DNA of 64,000 nucleotides from Vreelandella massiliensis (GTDB lineage Bacteria; Pseudomonadota; Gammaproteobacteria; Pseudomonadales; Halomonadaceae), in contig NZ_LT699744.1 in NCBI RefSeq assembly GCF_900155385.1, forward strand, positions 175,898 through 239,897, in the 5' to 3' direction. Positions within the stretch are counted from its first letter, which is position 1. Each line of letters starts with the position of its first letter. The translations under genes and the position numbers were made by a program. This document shows, piece after piece, positions 7,256-17,523 of this stretch. The notes beneath the pieces are model-generated. The model was not told the DNA's origin. It saw only the letters and a list, made by a program, of their open reading frames with translations, and did not search any database.

Positions 7256-8833
7256 ATGACGGATATCCACGCCCACAAAATTCTGATTCTTGATTTCGGC
7301 TCCCAGTACACTCAGCTCATCGCCCGTCGCGTGCGCGAGATTGGTGTCTACTCGGAAATTCGCGCCTTCGATATCACCGAAGAGGAGATCCGTGACTATA
7401 ACCCCAACGGCATTATTCTCGCGGGTGGACCGGAGTCCGTGATCGAGCTTAATTCGCCCCGCGCGCCCGAGTGCGTGTTTACCCTGGGGCTTCCAGTACT
7501 GGGTATCTGCTACGGCATGCAGACCATGGCCGAGCAGCTTGGTGGCAGCGTCGAAGGCTCCCAGCAGCGCGAATTTGGCTACGCGCAAATCCGTATCGAC
7601 GCGGAAACCGCGCTGTTCAAAGACATTAAAGACCACGTCGACCACGACAGCGGCAAGGGCCTGCTCGACGTGTGGATGAGCCACGGCGATAAAGTCGCCA
7701 AGGCGCCCGCTGAGTTCACCGTGACCGCCTCGACTCCTAGCTGCCCGATCGCTGCGATGGCGTGGGAGGAGAAGCAGTTTTACGGTGTGCAGTTCCACCC
7801 GGAAGTTACCCACACCCTGCAGGGGCAGCGGATTCTGGAGCACTTTGTCCTGGGGATCTGCCAGGCAGAGCGCAACTGGACCCCGGCGCAGATCATCGAC
7901 GATCAAGTCAATCGCGTGCGCGAGCAGGTGGGCGACCGCCACGTGCTGCTCGGGCTTTCCGGCGGCGTCGACTCCTCCGTGGTCGCCGCGCTGTTGCACA
8001 AGGCGATTGGCGAGCAGCTCACCTGCGTGTTCGTCGATAACGGTCTGTTGCGCAAAGCGGAGGGCGACCAGGTAATGGAAACCTTCGCCAAGCACATGGG
8101 CGTTAAGGTGATTCGCGTGGACGCCGAAGAGTTGTTCCTCGACAAGCTCAAAGGCGAAGCGGACCCGGAAGCCAAGCGCAAGATCATCGGCAACACCTTT
8201 ATCGACGTTTTCGATGACGAAGCGAGCAAAATCGAAGGCGTTGATTTCCTCGCCCAGGGCACCATCTACCCGGACGTGATCGAATCCGCCGCCGCTAAAA
8301 CCGGCAAGGCGCACGTGATCAAATCCCACCACAACGTGGGCGGGCTGCCGGAAACCATGAAGCTCAAGCTGGTCGAGCCGCTGCGCGAGTTGTTCAAGGA
8401 CGAGGTGCGCAAACTCGGTGTCGAACTCGGCCTACCTTACGACATGGTCTACCGCCACCCCTTCCCCGGGCCGGGCCTGGGCGTGCGGATTCTCGGCGAA
8501 GTCAAAAAAGAGTACGCCGACATCCTCCGCGACGCCGACGCCATCTTCATCGAGGAGCTGCGCAACGCCGGCTGGTACGAAAAGACCAGCCAGGCGTTTG
8601 CGGTCTTCCTGCCGGTGAAATCGGTCGGCGTGGTCGGCGACGGTCGCCGCTACGAATGGGTCATCGCGCTACGCGCGGTGGAAACCATCGACTTCATGAC
8701 CGCCCGCTGGGCGCACCTGCCCTACGAGCTTTTAGAAAAAGTCTCCAACCGCATCATCAACGAGCTGGAGGGCGTCTCCCGCGTCACTTATGACGTGAGC
8801 AGCAAGCCACCCGCGACGATAGAGTGGGAATGA
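7256..8833 (+). CDS. guaA: GMP synthase (glutamine-hydrolysing)
   Basis: GuaA aminates XMP to GMP using glutamine. The ATG at 7256 gives 525 residues, exactly the E. coli length, and begins [20 protein letters not shown]. The N-terminal class I amidotransferase has the nucleophile in GICYGMQ and the His-Glu pair in QFHPEVTHT. The ATP pyrophosphatase follows with the P-loop LSGGVDSSV, and the C-terminal dimerisation domain ends [16 protein letters not shown] diverged 88-base copy of its 7562-7649 segment appears inside xseA. Confidence 0.97.
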   Translation: MTDIHAHKILILDFGSQYTQLIARRVREIGVYSEIRAFDITEEEIRDYNPNGIILAGGPESVIELNSPRAPECVFTLGLPVLGICYGMQTMAEQLGGSVEGSQQREFGYAQIRIDAETALFKDIKDHVDHDSGKGLLDVWMSHGDKVAKAPAEFTVTASTPSCPIAAMAWEEKQFYGVQFHPEVTHTLQGQRILEHFVLGICQAERNWTPAQIIDDQVNRVREQVGDRHVLLGLSGGVDSSVVAALLHKAIGEQLTCVFVDNGLLRKAEGDQVMETFAKHMGVKVIRVDAEELFLDKLKGEADPEAKRKIIGNTFIDVFDDEASKIEGVDFLAQGTIYPDVIESAAAKTGKAHVIKSHHNVGGLPETMKLKLVEPLRELFKDEVRKLGVELGLPYDMVYRHPFPGPGLGVRILGEVKKEYADILRDADAIFIEELRNAGWYEKTSQAFAVFLPVKSVGVVGDGRRYEWVIALRAVETIDFMTARWAHLPYELLEKVSNRIINELEGVSRVTYDVSSKPPATIEWE

Positions 8834-8885
8834 TCGCCGTGTAGAGTCGAGGAAAACGCCTAGCCCGCTGCATCATCTGCTTCAT

Positions 8886-8911
8886 AAAGCCTGCCGTTAT
8901 CGGCAGGCTTT
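8886..8911 (+). terminator. Rho-independent terminator of guaBA
   Basis: AAAGCCTGCCG/CGGCAGGCTTT form an 11-base-pair stem with a TTAT loop, followed by ATTGTT, about 50 bases after the guaA stop. Confidence 0.85.
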
Positions 8912-8973
8912 ATTGTTCAAGGCGCTAGTTGCTTAAACCCTACTTAATTACCCTAACAAGCTCCTGATTAGCC

Positions 8974-9039
8974 TATGAGCCGAATCTAACGCATAATCGG
9001 CTCATAATGTGATCTGAATAGGCTGTGTAATCGGCTCAT
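8974..9039 (+). promoter_or_regulatory. Triple operator-like repeat upstream of fic
   Basis: Two identical copies of TAATCGGCTCAT occur at 8994-9005 and 9028-9039, 34 bases apart. The reversed core ATGAGCCG is at 8975-8982, forming a palindromic pair with 8998-9005. The second copy overlaps the fic start codon (9038). Because the Fic protein carries a C-terminal winged-helix-like segment, these are likely sites for autoregulation. That role is inference. Confidence 0.6.
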
Positions 9040-10150
9040 GTACATCTGGGAACAGCGTAATTGGCCATGTTTTGAGTGGGACGAATCCGCGCTCCGGCCC
9101 ACGTTGAATGTCATACGGTTACTGCAGGGTCGAGTGCTGGGCAAAACCGAGGCCGCACCCGGTCAGGCCGATCTGGACGTGGAAATGGATGCGCTTATCC
9201 AGAATGCACTTCGTACCAGTGAAATCGAAGGCGAACGTCTGGACGTTGGCTCAGTGAGGTCTTCCGTTGCCCGCCAGTTAGGATTGGATCGGGCCGGTCT
9301 ATCCACCCGAACAACACCCGAAACGGAGGCGTTGGTCGAGCTATTGTTGCAATCCACGCATCAGTTGGATGAGCCGCTTTCGCGTCAACAACTCTGCCTC
9401 TGGCAATCGATGCTTTTTGTGCAAGGCCCCGGCGTGCTTGGCAATGTACGTGTAGGGCAGCTGCGTGGTGATCACCCCATGCAAGTGGTATCGGGGCGGC
9501 TTGATCGGCCGAATGTGCATTTTGAAGCCCCGCCCCGGGCTCAGTTGGATGCTGAGCTGGATGCGTTTATTACGTGGTTCAACTATCCGCCTCAAGGCCT
9601 TGATACGCTGGTGCGCGCCGGTATTGCCCACCTATGGTTGATCACGTTGCACCCCTTTGATGATGGCAATGGGCGTGTCACCCGCGCCGTGACAGATCGA
9701 GCGCTGGCACAAGCAGAACGGCAATCCGTTCGCTTCTACTCTTTGAGTGCGGCCATCATGTCGCGACGCAACGCCTACTACGATCACCTTGAAAGCGCTC
9801 AGAAAGGTAGCCTCGATATCACGCCTTGGTTGCTGTGGTTCCTGGATACGCTGAAAGAGGCACTTGAACAGGCGCTATTGAGGATCGATCGCGTGCTGAT
9901 GAAAGCCGCTTTTTGGCAGCAACATGCCACGACGGTGCTGATCGAGCGTCAGGTCAAGGTGCTGAATCGCTTATTGGATACGGCGGGTGAGGAATTTACG
10001 CAGGGCATCAATGCGCGTAAATACCAGTCATTGGCGAAGGTGAGTAAGGCCACCGCAACGCGGGATTTGGCCGAGTTGGTAGAAAAAGGTTGCCTATATA
10101 AGCTACCCGGTGGTGGACGCAGCACACGTTATACGGTGCTGCTTGGGTGA
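9038..10150 (+). CDS. Fic family protein (DUF4172-type) with C-terminal winged-helix domain
   Basis: Fic proteins usually transfer AMP to protein hydroxyls. The 370-residue protein has an N-terminal DUF4172-like region (WEQRNWPCFEWD). It has an inhibitory helix motif T60-S-E-I-E64-G65 matching the (S/T)xxxE(G/N) consensus, so it belongs to the class with internal inhibition. The catalytic motif HPFDDGNGR (205-213) is complete. The C-terminus, with KYQSLAKVSKATATRDLAELVEKGCLYKLPGGGRSTRY, looks like a winged helix for DNA binding. The repeats over its promoter and start codon suggest it represses itself. The target of AMPylation is unknown. The gene stands alone between guaA and a convergent cupin gene. 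Confidence 0.85.
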   Translation: MYIWEQRNWPCFEWDESALRPTLNVIRLLQGRVLGKTEAAPGQADLDVEMDALIQNALRTSEIEGERLDVGSVRSSVARQLGLDRAGLSTRTTPETEALVELLLQSTHQLDEPLSRQQLCLWQSMLFVQGPGVLGNVRVGQLRGDHPMQVVSGRLDRPNVHFEAPPRAQLDAELDAFITWFNYPPQGLDTLVRAGIAHLWLITLHPFDDGNGRVTRAVTDRALAQAERQSVRFYSLSAAIMSRRNAYYDHLESAQKGSLDITPWLLWFLDTLKEALEQALLRIDRVLMKAAFWQQHATTVLIERQVKVLNRLLDTAGEEFTQGINARKYQSLAKVSKATATRDLAELVEKGCLYKLPGGGRSTRYTVLLG

Positions 10151-10207
10151 GCCAGCTGAGGTATCTTTTATTCCTCTCCAAAATAAAGACTCGATAGTCA
10201 GCCCTTA

Positions 10208-10729
10208 CTAAGACACTTCCCCCCACAGGGGGATCAGCGGGCCGCCTACCGGGTCGTCTTCGGGCATTGCCACGGCCGCCACCCGGGCTTTTGCTGCCGC
10301 AAGCTCGGCGGGGTCGCCCCGCTCTATTTCAGGGGTCTGCCCCGGTGGGTAGGCGCCTACCATGCAGAAATCAGCGTCTGCCTCTAGGCTGGCATGGCCA
10401 ACGCCCGCGGGAAGCACCAGCACATCGCCGGCGTCAAGCGTCAGCTCGCGACCGTTTGGGCCACCGAGCCGTGCTCTGGCTTGCCCGCGAAAGATACCTA
10501 ACGCCTCGTGGGCGGTGGAGTGGAAATGATCGAAAGCAAACAGGTGATAGCGCCATGCCGGCGGCCAGCCGTGGCGCTTAAACATGTTTTCAAAGGTAGT
10601 GGCCCCTTTCTCGGCATCGCGAGTGTCGATGACTTGGCGGTAGAGCAGCACGGGTAGCGGAGAGTTAGGGTAGCCGCTGCTCTCGTCGCTATCAAAATAG
10701 AGTGTCTCGGGCTGAGGGGTACGCATCAT
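10208..10729 (-). CDS. Cupin-domain protein
   Basis: The 173-residue protein contains a cupin barrel: HLFAFDHFHSTAHEALGIFRGQARARLGG supplies the first motif with His and Glu, and LDAGDVLVLPAGVGHASLEA the second motif with the closing His. This resembles the YjlB-like cupin group. The metal and substrate are unknown. It faces away from tapT; the gap 10730-10884 should hold promoters for both, with a TATACT -10-like element near 10852 on the plus strand. Confidence 0.7.
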   Translation of the reverse strand: MMRTPQPETLYFDSDESSGYPNSPLPVLLYRQVIDTRDAEKGATTFENMFKRHGWPPAWRYHLFAFDHFHSTAHEALGIFRGQARARLGGPNGRELTLDAGDVLVLPAGVGHASLEADADFCMVGAYPPGQTPEIERGDPAELAAAKARVAAVAMPEDDPVGGPLIPLWGEVS

Positions 10730-10884
10730 GGTCTCCTCTGTCGCGATGTTGGTTGGCTCGCTTTGTCATCTATCTTGCCATGAACATAGAACGTTTGCGG
10801 CGCCGGTCAATTTAGCGCGCCTTCTCTCGCGCCTTAAGCGCTGCTTGCTTTATACTCGCGGCGTTTTTTCTATCAGGAGCGTCG

Positions 10885-11655
10885 ATGCCTTCGTCACTCG
10901 ATAATACTATCGATCACCCTGCCTCAACCGGGCGCGATCCGGCGACGGGGCATCCGCGGCCGCCTCGGCGCGAGTTTAAAGCGCGGGGAAGCTTTGTTGA
11001 GCGCTGCCAGGGGTGCAATCTGCCGGTGTTGAACTGCCTCTGCCCGTATAAAGTCAGCGCCGAAAGCGTGGCACGGGTGTGGCTTTTAACGCACCCGCTT
11101 GAGCACCATAAACCGACCAACACCGGGCGGTTGATCGGCGATGTGCTGACCCAAACAGAGGTGTTTACCTGGCACCGCACGGCGCCGGATGCGCGTTTGC
11201 TCGCGCTGCTTGAAGATGCGCGCTTCGCGCCCTTTGTGGTCTTTCCCGATGACCAACCCGACTACGCAGACCGCGTGGTGTCGATTGACGCCGTGACGCA
11301 GGCAAAAGCCAGCGGTAAAACGCCGGTGTATATTCTGCTCGATGGCACCTGGCGCCAGGCACGGCGGATTTTTCGCAAAAGCCCGTACCTCGATGGATTG
11401 CCGGTGCTGCCGCTGCGCACCGCGCGGGAAACCCGCTACCGGCTGCGCAAGCCGGCCTCCAGCGCGCATCTGTGTACCGCCGAAGTCGCCGCCGAGCTGC
11501 TGCGCCAAGGCGGCGATGTAGAGGCCGCCGAGGTGCTGGATGATTATTTCGATGCGTTTAACGCAAGCTACGCGGCGAGTCGGCTTTATCACAAGATCGA
11601 CGCGCCCACCGACGCGATGCAGCGGCTGCTTGAGCGCCGCGCATCACAAGGTTAA
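10885..11655 (+). CDS. tapT: tRNA-uridine aminocarboxypropyltransferase (DTW domain)
   Basis: TapT (YfiP) adds the 3-amino-3-carboxypropyl group of SAM to uridine 47 of tRNAs (acp3U). The 256-residue protein has the zinc-binding cluster CQGCNLPVLNCLCP near residues 51-64, THPLEHHKPTNTGRL, and the family signature LLDGTWRQARRIFRKSPYL. The start ATG follows AGGAG. It converges on the TraB-family gene, whose stop codon overlaps its end by a few bases. Confidence 0.85.
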   Translation: MPSSLDNTIDHPASTGRDPATGHPRPPRREFKARGSFVERCQGCNLPVLNCLCPYKVSAESVARVWLLTHPLEHHKPTNTGRLIGDVLTQTEVFTWHRTAPDARLLALLEDARFAPFVVFPDDQPDYADRVVSIDAVTQAKASGKTPVYILLDGTWRQARRIFRKSPYLDGLPVLPLRTARETRYRLRKPASSAHLCTAEVAAELLRQGGDVEAAEVLDDYFDAFNASYAASRLYHKIDAPTDAMQRLLERRASQG

Positions 11656-12884
11656 GCCGCACCGCCAAACAGCGCGCCGGCGATGCGAAAGCCGGCAATC
11701 CAGGTGCCCGCGGCGGAGCCTAGGGTGGCGAGCATAAAGACCAAAAGCGTGCGCGAGACGCGGTTTTGCCACCAGCCTTTGAGATGCACGACATCATGAC
11801 GCAGCGTGGAGAAGTCGCGCACTTTGGGTTTGCGCACCAAAAGCTCGACCCCGGCGGCGACAAAACCCGCCCCGATGGTGGGGTTGAGCGAGGTGAGCGG
11901 GGCGGCGAAAAAGGTCGCGACCACCGTGACCGGATGGGCGAGGGCGATGATCGTCGCCGCGCCCGAGAGCACCCCGTTGATCAAAAACCACTCCAGCACA
12001 AGCTGCCAGCCGAGCTCGGTATTGCGCGAAAAGCCGATGGCAAAGCCGATGAGCACCAGCGCGGTAATGATCCACGGCAGGGCTTTCCACACCTTGGAAG
12101 GCGGGGGCGTGGCTTCCAGCGCTTCACGCTCGTCGCGTGGTGTCGTTGGCAGGGGCGCTTGTAAGTGTTCGCCGGTGCCTTTTAAGTGCCCCGCGCCAAG
12201 CACCACCAAAACGTGCTGATAGCGCCCGGGTGGAGCCTCTTCGGCCAGACGCAGCGCCATGTAGCGGTCGCGTTCGCGAATCAAGGGCGTGTAGAGTGCT
12301 TCCGACTCGGCGGCGAACTCGCTAAAGGTGGCTTCGAGAATATCGCCCTCTTTGAGCTTTTCAATCTCCTCCTGAGAGACGCTCTGGCGTGACAGTACGC
12401 TACCCATAAGCCCCGAGAAGAGAGAGAAACGCTGCCACCACGGCACATTGCGGTAGATGCGCTTTAAGGTAATGCCGACGTCGCGATCCACCAGCAAAAG
12501 CGGCAGGTCGCGGCGTTTGGCTTCGTCCACGGCGGCGCGCATTTCAGCCCCCGGCTGGATGCCGGACTGCTCGGCAAGGCGCTGCTGAAATGCCCCTAAG
12601 GCCAAGCTTGCAGCGACCATGCCCGCCTTGCCCTCTTTGAACACCTGGAACAGGTCTTGTTCGCCCATGGCGTCGGGGTTGGCCATGCTGTGGTGACGGG
12701 CATCACAGAGCTCAATGGCAACGGCATCAAACTCGCCGGTATCAATCAGCTGGCGCACATCGTCGGCGCTCTCCGAGGAGACGTGCGCCGTTCCCAGTAA
12801 AGTGTAGCGGGTGTCACCAATGGTGAAGGTTTTTAGCGGCCCGCTGGTGGCGGGAAGCGGGGATACGGTATCTGTTGGGCTCAT
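11652..12884 (-). CDS. TraB/PrgY-family membrane protein
   Basis: The 410-residue protein has the TraB domain: LLGTAHVSSESADDVR (first GTxH motif), AIELCDARH and VLVVLGAGHLKGTGEHL (GxGH motif), residues that line the putative metalloprotease-like site. Hydrophobic C-terminal segments (ALPWIITALVLIGFAIGF, FLINGVLSGAATIIALAHP, LLVFMLATLGSAAGTW) anchor it in the membrane. Family members include the enterococcal pheromone-shutdown protein PrgY; the bacterial housekeeping role is unclear. It follows trkH on the same strand with a short gap. Confidence 0.8.
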   Translation of the reverse strand: MSPTDTVSPLPATSGPLKTFTIGDTRYTLLGTAHVSSESADDVRQLIDTGEFDAVAIELCDARHHSMANPDAMGEQDLFQVFKEGKAGMVAASLALGAFQQRLAEQSGIQPGAEMRAAVDEAKRRDLPLLLVDRDVGITLKRIYRNVPWWQRFSLFSGLMGSVLSRQSVSQEEIEKLKEGDILEATFSEFAAESEALYTPLIRERDRYMALRLAEEAPPGRYQHVLVVLGAGHLKGTGEHLQAPLPTTPRDEREALEATPPPSKVWKALPWIITALVLIGFAIGFSRNTELGWQLVLEWFLINGVLSGAATIIALAHPVTVVATFFAAPLTSLNPTIGAGFVAAGVELLVRKPKVRDFSTLRHDVVHLKGWWQNRVSRTLLVFMLATLGSAAGTWIAGFRIAGALFGGAA

Positions 12885-12927
12885 TCAGCACTCGATAAAA
12901 ATAGAAAAAAGCTAGCATGCCATGGGG

Positions 12928-14376
12928 TTAGCGGCGCCAGAAGGCGGGCGTAAACAGCACTAAAATAGTAAAGATCTCTAAGCGGCCCAGTAGCATGGCG
13001 AGCACTAAAATCCACTTGGCAAGCAGGGGCATATTGCCGTAGTGACCGCTCGCTTCGCCAAGTGCGGGGCCTAAGTTGTTGAGCGCGGAACCCACGGTAG
13101 ACCAAGCGGTCACCTGATCCACGCCGGTGGCCATCACGCCAACCAGCATCAAGAAAAACAGCATGACGTAGGCTGAGAAAAACCCCCACACGGCTTGGGC
13201 AATGCTATCCGGCACGCTGACCTTGCCCACCTTGACGGCGATGACCGCGTTGGGGTGGATGAGCCGCATGACTTCGCGCATGCCCTGCTTCAAGATCAAA
13301 ATAATCCGAATGACTTTCATCCCGCCGCCGGTGGAGCCCGAGCAACCACCGACAAAGGCCGCCACGAAGAGCAGAAATGGCAGCGCACCCGGCCAGGCGG
13401 AAAAGTCGGCTACCCCGAAGCCTGCGGTAGTGGCCACGGAAACCACTTGGAACAGGCCGTGACGCAAGCCGCGCTGAGTATCGTAGGTATTGGTTAGCCA
13501 AAGCGAAACGACCGTGATCACGGTCAGGCCGAGCAGAAACAGCAGCAGAAAGCGTGCTTCGGGATCTTGAAAGTAGTGGGTCAGGCTTTTTTCGCGCCAT
13601 GCCATGAAATGCAGACTATAGCTAAACGCGGAAATCAGCATGAACGTCACGCAAATCAGCTCGATAGTGGCGCTGTCGAAGTAGCCGATACTGGCATCGT
13701 AAGTGGAGAAACCGCCGATCGCCACGGTGGAGAAGCTGTGCCCCAGCGCGTCAAACCAATTCATGCCCGCGGCCATGTAGGCGATCATGCAGGTGAGCGT
13801 AAGCGTGGCGTAGATGTACCACAGCGCCTTGGCGGTCTCGGTGATGCGCGGAGTGAGTTTGGAGTCTTTAAGCGGCCCCGGGATCTCGGTGCGATAAAGC
13901 GCCATGCCGCCCACGCCCAGGGTAGGCAGAATCGCCACGGCCAGCACCACGATCCCCATGCCCCCAAGCCACTGCAGCTGCTGGCGATAGTAGAGAATCG
14001 ATTCAGGCAGAAAATCGATGCCGGTGATGACCGTGGCGCCGGTGGTGGTGAGCCCCGAGAACGACTCGAACACCGCATCGGTGAGTGATAGCGCCTGCTC
14101 GCCGAAGAGCATCAGCGGCAGCGAACCGAACAGCGCCAGCACCGTCCAGAACATCGCGGCGATAATGAACCCGTCGCGAATGCGCAGCTCCTTGCGTTCG
14201 TGGCGGTTGGGCAGGTAGAGCAAAAGCCCGGTCAGCACCGTGATCGCGGTGCCGATGATAAACGCATCCCACACGCCATCATGAAACCAGAGTGAAATAA
14301 GAATAGGCGGCATCATGGTGAGGCTGAAGAGCATCAGCAATAGCCCCAAAATACGCAGAATTACCCGCAGGCTCAT
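12928..14376 (-). CDS. trkH: Trk potassium uptake system membrane subunit
   Basis: TrkH is the K+-translocating channel-like subunit. The 482-residue protein has eight or more transmembrane helices and four selectivity-loop repeats, visible as SGLTTTGATVITG, FSTVAIGGFSTYDAS, VSVATTAGFGVADFS and GSALNNLGPALGEA. FVGGCSGSTGGGMKVIRI is also diagnostic. It lies 13 bases after trkA on the same strand, so the pair is co-expressed. In halophiles Trk takes up K+ during osmotic upshift. Confidence 0.95.
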   Translation of the reverse strand: MSLRVILRILGLLLMLFSLTMMPPILISLWFHDGVWDAFIIGTAITVLTGLLLYLPNRHERKELRIRDGFIIAAMFWTVLALFGSLPLMLFGEQALSLTDAVFESFSGLTTTGATVITGIDFLPESILYYRQQLQWLGGMGIVVLAVAILPTLGVGGMALYRTEIPGPLKDSKLTPRITETAKALWYIYATLTLTCMIAYMAAGMNWFDALGHSFSTVAIGGFSTYDASIGYFDSATIELICVTFMLISAFSYSLHFMAWREKSLTHYFQDPEARFLLLFLLGLTVITVVSLWLTNTYDTQRGLRHGLFQVVSVATTAGFGVADFSAWPGALPFLLFVAAFVGGCSGSTGGGMKVIRIILILKQGMREVMRLIHPNAVIAVKVGKVSVPDSIAQAVWGFFSAYVMLFFLMLVGVMATGVDQVTAWSTVGSALNNLGPALGEASGHYGNMPLLAKWILVLAMLLGRLEIFTILVLFTPAFWRR

Positions 14377-14389
14377 CAGCCTTGACTCC

Positions 14390-15763
14390 CTAGAAGAACG
14401 TCAGCCCGACCTGGAACAGCCGCTCCACGTCGCGGATACGGCGTTTGTCGATCACAAACAGCATCACGTGGTCACCGGACTCCACCATCACATCGTCGTG
14501 AGCGATCAATACCTCTTTACCGCGCACCACGGCGCCGATGGTGGTGCCCTCGGGTAAGTCAATCTCACCGATGGTGCGTCCCACCACCTTTGACGACTGC
14601 CGGTCGCCGTGGGCGATGGCTTCGATCGCTTCCGCGGCGCCGCGACGCAGCGAGTGGACGTTGACGATATCGCCGCGACGCACGTGGGTCAGCAGGCTAC
14701 CGATGGTGGCCTGCTGCGGCGAGATAGCGATATCGATATCGCCGCCCTGAACCAGGTCCACGTAAGCGGCGTTGTTGATCAGGGTGAGGACTTTTTTCGC
14801 CCCCAGCCGCTTGGCCAACAGCGACGACATGATGTTGACCTCGTCGTCGTTGGTGAGCGCGCAGAAAATATCGCAATCCTCGATATTCTCCTCTTCCAGC
14901 AGGCGTTTGCTGGTGGCGCTGCCGTGTAGCACCACGGTGCGGTCGAGGCGTTCGGCGAGCTGGGTGCAGCGCTCCAGGCTGTGCTCGATGATTTTGACTT
15001 GATGGCTGTGCTCCAGATGCTCCGCCAGGCGCTCGCCAATGTTGCCGCCGCCGGCGATCACCACGCGCCGGAAGTCGCGTTCGACACGGCGCAGCTCGCT
15101 CATCACCGCGCGAATATCGCGCCGCGCGGCGATAAAGAAGACTTCGTCGTCGGCTTCGATCACGGTGTCGCCGCGCGGGATGATGGGCCGGTCGCGGCGG
15201 TAGATCGCCGCCACGCGGGTATCGACGTTGGGCATGTGGCGGCGCAAAAAGGCCAGGTCCTGCCCCACTAGCGGGCCGCCGTAGAAGGCTTTGACCGCGA
15301 CGAGCTGCACCAGGCCGCCGGCGAACTCCAGTACCTGAAGGGCGCCAGGGTGCTCGATCAAACGCCGCACGTGGTCGGTGACCACCTGTTCGGGGCTGAT
15401 CAACACATCGATGGGGATCGCTTCGTGGGCGAAAAGCCCCTTACGGGTGAGGTAAGCGGTCGAGCGCACCCGAGCGATTTTGGTGGGGGTGCGAAACAGC
15501 GTGTGCGCCACCTGGCAGGCGATCATGTTGATCTCGTCGGCGCTGGTCACCGCGATCAGCATGTCGGCGTCTTCGCAGCCCGCTTGGCGCAGCACCATGG
15601 GGTAGGAGCCGGCGCCGGTAACGGTGCGAATATCGAGTTTGGTGTGCAGCTCGCGCAGTTTGTTCGCATCGGTGTCGACCACGGTAATGTCGTTCTCTTC
15701 CCGCGCAAGGTGCTCCGCCAAGGTGCCGCCGACTTGGCCGGCGCCGAGAATGATGATTTTCAT
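14390..15763 (-). CDS. trkA: Trk potassium uptake regulatory subunit, NAD-binding
   Basis: TrkA is the cytoplasmic gating ring of the Trk K+ transporter. The 457-residue protein has two RCK halves, each with a Rossmann motif: [30 protein letters not shown] at the N-terminus, and [28 protein letters not shown] near residue 233. Each half ends in a TrkA-C domain (for example [20 protein letters not shown]). It sits downstream of rsmB and dodecin and upstream of trkH. Confidence 0.96.
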   Translation of the reverse strand: MKIIILGAGQVGGTLAEHLAREENDITVVDTDANKLRELHTKLDIRTVTGAGSYPMVLRQAGCEDADMLIAVTSADEINMIACQVAHTLFRTPTKIARVRSTAYLTRKGLFAHEAIPIDVLISPEQVVTDHVRRLIEHPGALQVLEFAGGLVQLVAVKAFYGGPLVGQDLAFLRRHMPNVDTRVAAIYRRDRPIIPRGDTVIEADDEVFFIAARRDIRAVMSELRRVERDFRRVVIAGGGNIGERLAEHLEHSHQVKIIEHSLERCTQLAERLDRTVVLHGSATSKRLLEEENIEDCDIFCALTNDDEVNIMSSLLAKRLGAKKVLTLINNAAYVDLVQGGDIDIAISPQQATIGSLLTHVRRGDIVNVHSLRRGAAEAIEAIAHGDRQSSKVVGRTIGEIDLPEGTTIGAVVRGKEVLIAHDDVMVESGDHVMLFVIDKRRIRDVERLFQVGLTFF

Positions 15764-15809
15764 CAGTTTGCCGTCCCGTTAGTGCGCAAACGCTGCGCTG
15801 CAATAGAAA

Positions 15810-15837
15810 GCGGCGGCTAGTGTAAACCAGCCGCCGC
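15810..15837 (-). terminator. Terminator-like hairpin between dodecin gene and trkA
   Basis: On the minus strand a nine-base-pair stem GCGGCGGCT/AGCCGCCGC is followed by TTTCTATT. It lies after the dodecin stop at 15859 and could separate dodecin from trkA transcription. Confidence 0.5.
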
Positions 15838-15858
15838 CAAAAAAGCAGGGGGAGGGGG

Positions 15859-16065
15859 TTATTCCAGCGTGAAGCCGACCTTCACCGTTACCTGCCAGTG
15901 GGCAACACGGCCATCTTCAATATGGCCACGGGTGTCGACCATCTCAAACCAGCGCATATGCTTTACCGATTCGGCAGCTTTGCCGATGGCGTTTTGCACC
16001 GCGTCTTCCATGCTCTTCTCTGAGGAACCGGTTAGCTCAATGTGCTTGTAGGTATGATGGCTCAT
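15859..16065 (-). CDS. Dodecin (flavin-binding dodecamer)
   Basis: The 68-residue protein [68 protein letters not shown] (full length shown only in part elsewhere) has the dodecin pattern. The key tryptophan that stacks on flavin is in MRWFEM, and the Gln in [10 protein letters not shown] is also conserved. Dodecins assemble as hollow dodecamers that store riboflavin or FMN. The start ATG at 16065 follows AGGAGC; a longer frame to 16140 has no family similarity. It is inserted between rsmB and trkA. Confidence 0.88.
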   Translation of the reverse strand: MSHHTYKHIELTGSSEKSMEDAVQNAIGKAAESVKHMRWFEMVDTRGHIEDGRVAHWQVTVKVGFTLE

Positions 16066-16174
16066 ACGTCGCTCCTGTTTATCTGTATGGCTTATTCGGG
16101 AAGTGATCCGTAAAGCGTTTTCCAAAGTGCATTGATCCACGTAAAGGGATCTAGGGTGATGAAAAGTTGCCGCT

Positions 16175-17515
16175 TTATTCCGCGGCTCGCTTTTCTAGTC
16201 TGGCATAAAAAAAGCCATCGTGACTGTGAGATTGCGGGAAAAGTTGCCGCCCCGCACCGCTGGCTTCTCCCCACGCGACTTCCGTTGGCGTGGTGACGCG
16301 GGCATCCGGGGTGCGCTGTAAAAACGCCGCTATCTGGTCGGCGTTCTCCTCGGGCAGCACCGAACAGGTGGCGTAGAGCAGCGTGCCGCCCTCATTGAGC
16401 AGCGCCCAAAGGTTATCCAAAAGCTGTGCCTGCAGCTTGGCAAGCGCAGGGATATCCTCTTTGCGACGCAGCTTCTTGATGTCCGGGTGGCGGCGAATCA
16501 CGCCGGTACCGGAACACGGCGCATCAAGCAAAATGGCGTCGAAGGCGGTGCCTTGCCACCAGTCGCGGCGAGTCGCGTCGCCGTGGCGAAGCTCCGCCTC
16601 AAGCCCTAGGCGCGTCAGGGTGTCCTCCACGCGGGCGAGGCGCTGGTTATCGCTATCCAGCGCGGTCAGGGCGATCTCAAACTGCTCCAGCAGGTGCGCG
16701 GTCTTGCCGCCCGGGGCACAGCAGGCGTCGAGCACATGGGCGCCGGGGCGCGGCGCGATTGCCGGACCCAACAGCGCGGCCGAGAGCTGCGCCGCTTCAT
16801 CCTGCACGCTCACAAGGCCCTCGGCAAAACCGGGCAGTGCGCTGACGTCGCAGGGCGTGTCCAGGGTAATGCCGTCGGGCGCGTGGGCGCAGAGGTGCGC
16901 GTCCAGGCCCTGCTCATTGAGCTTGGCAAGGTATGCCTCGCGGTCGTTATGGTGCTGATTGACGCGCAGCGTCATGGGGCCAGGCTCATTATTGGCCGTG
17001 GCGATATCGCGCCAATGATTGGGCCACGCCTCGCGTAGCGCGGTCAACAGCCACGGCGGGTGCTCCAGGGCGATGTAAGGGTCGCGGTCGACCCGCGCCT
17101 GCAGCGCGCCGGCTTCGCGCTGTAGGCGGCGCAGGCAGCCGTTGAGCACGCGGGTGGCCCACTCCTTGCCTAAAAGCCGCGCCGCGCCGGCGGTTTCCCC
17201 CACCGCCGCGTGGGCGGGAATGCGCATATAGAGCAGCTGATAGATCCCCAACAGCAGCAGCGCTTGAATATCCATGTCACGCTTTTTGAACGGCTGCTTA
17301 AGTAGCTCGCGGGCGAGAGCCTCCAGGCGCGGCAGACGCCGGCAGGTGCCGTAGCAGAGCTCTTTAAGCAGCGCACGATCGCGGGTGATCACGCTGTGTT
17401 CATCGAGCCCGGCAAGCGAGCCCTGATCGTTTAAGACCGGTGTGAGCGCGCGGGCAGCGGCGGCGCGAACTTCCTGACCGCTGCCGGTTTGGGGACTACG
17501 CGGTGAGTTCATCAA
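16175..17515 (-). CDS. rsmB: 16S rRNA m5C967 methyltransferase
   Basis: RsmB methylates C967 of 16S rRNA with SAM. The 446-residue protein has an N-terminal NusB-like helical domain ([13 protein letters not shown] through [16 protein letters not shown]). The methyltransferase follows, with [17 protein letters not shown] (SAM loop), [19 protein letters not shown] (motif IV, cysteine) and [15 protein letters not shown] (motif VI, catalytic cysteine). It follows fmt after nine bases, the common def-fmt-rsmB order. Confidence 0.95.
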   Translation of the reverse strand: MMNSPRSPQTGSGQEVRAAAARALTPVLNDQGSLAGLDEHSVITRDRALLKELCYGTCRRLPRLEALARELLKQPFKKRDMDIQALLLLGIYQLLYMRIPAHAAVGETAGAARLLGKEWATRVLNGCLRRLQREAGALQARVDRDPYIALEHPPWLLTALREAWPNHWRDIATANNEPGPMTLRVNQHHNDREAYLAKLNEQGLDAHLCAHAPDGITLDTPCDVSALPGFAEGLVSVQDEAAQLSAALLGPAIAPRPGAHVLDACCAPGGKTAHLLEQFEIALTALDSDNQRLARVEDTLTRLGLEAELRHGDATRRDWWQGTAFDAILLDAPCSGTGVIRRHPDIKKLRRKEDIPALAKLQAQLLDNLWALLNEGGTLLYATCSVLPEENADQIAAFLQRTPDARVTTPTEVAWGEASGAGRQLFPQSHSHDGFFYARLEKRAAE

Positions 17516-17523
17516 GCGTCTCC

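Noticed and set aside
6025..8332. Long minus-strand frames (328 and 395 residues) opposite guaB and guaA
   Set aside because: They are mirror frames of conserved GC-rich genes, His/Arg-rich with no family pattern.
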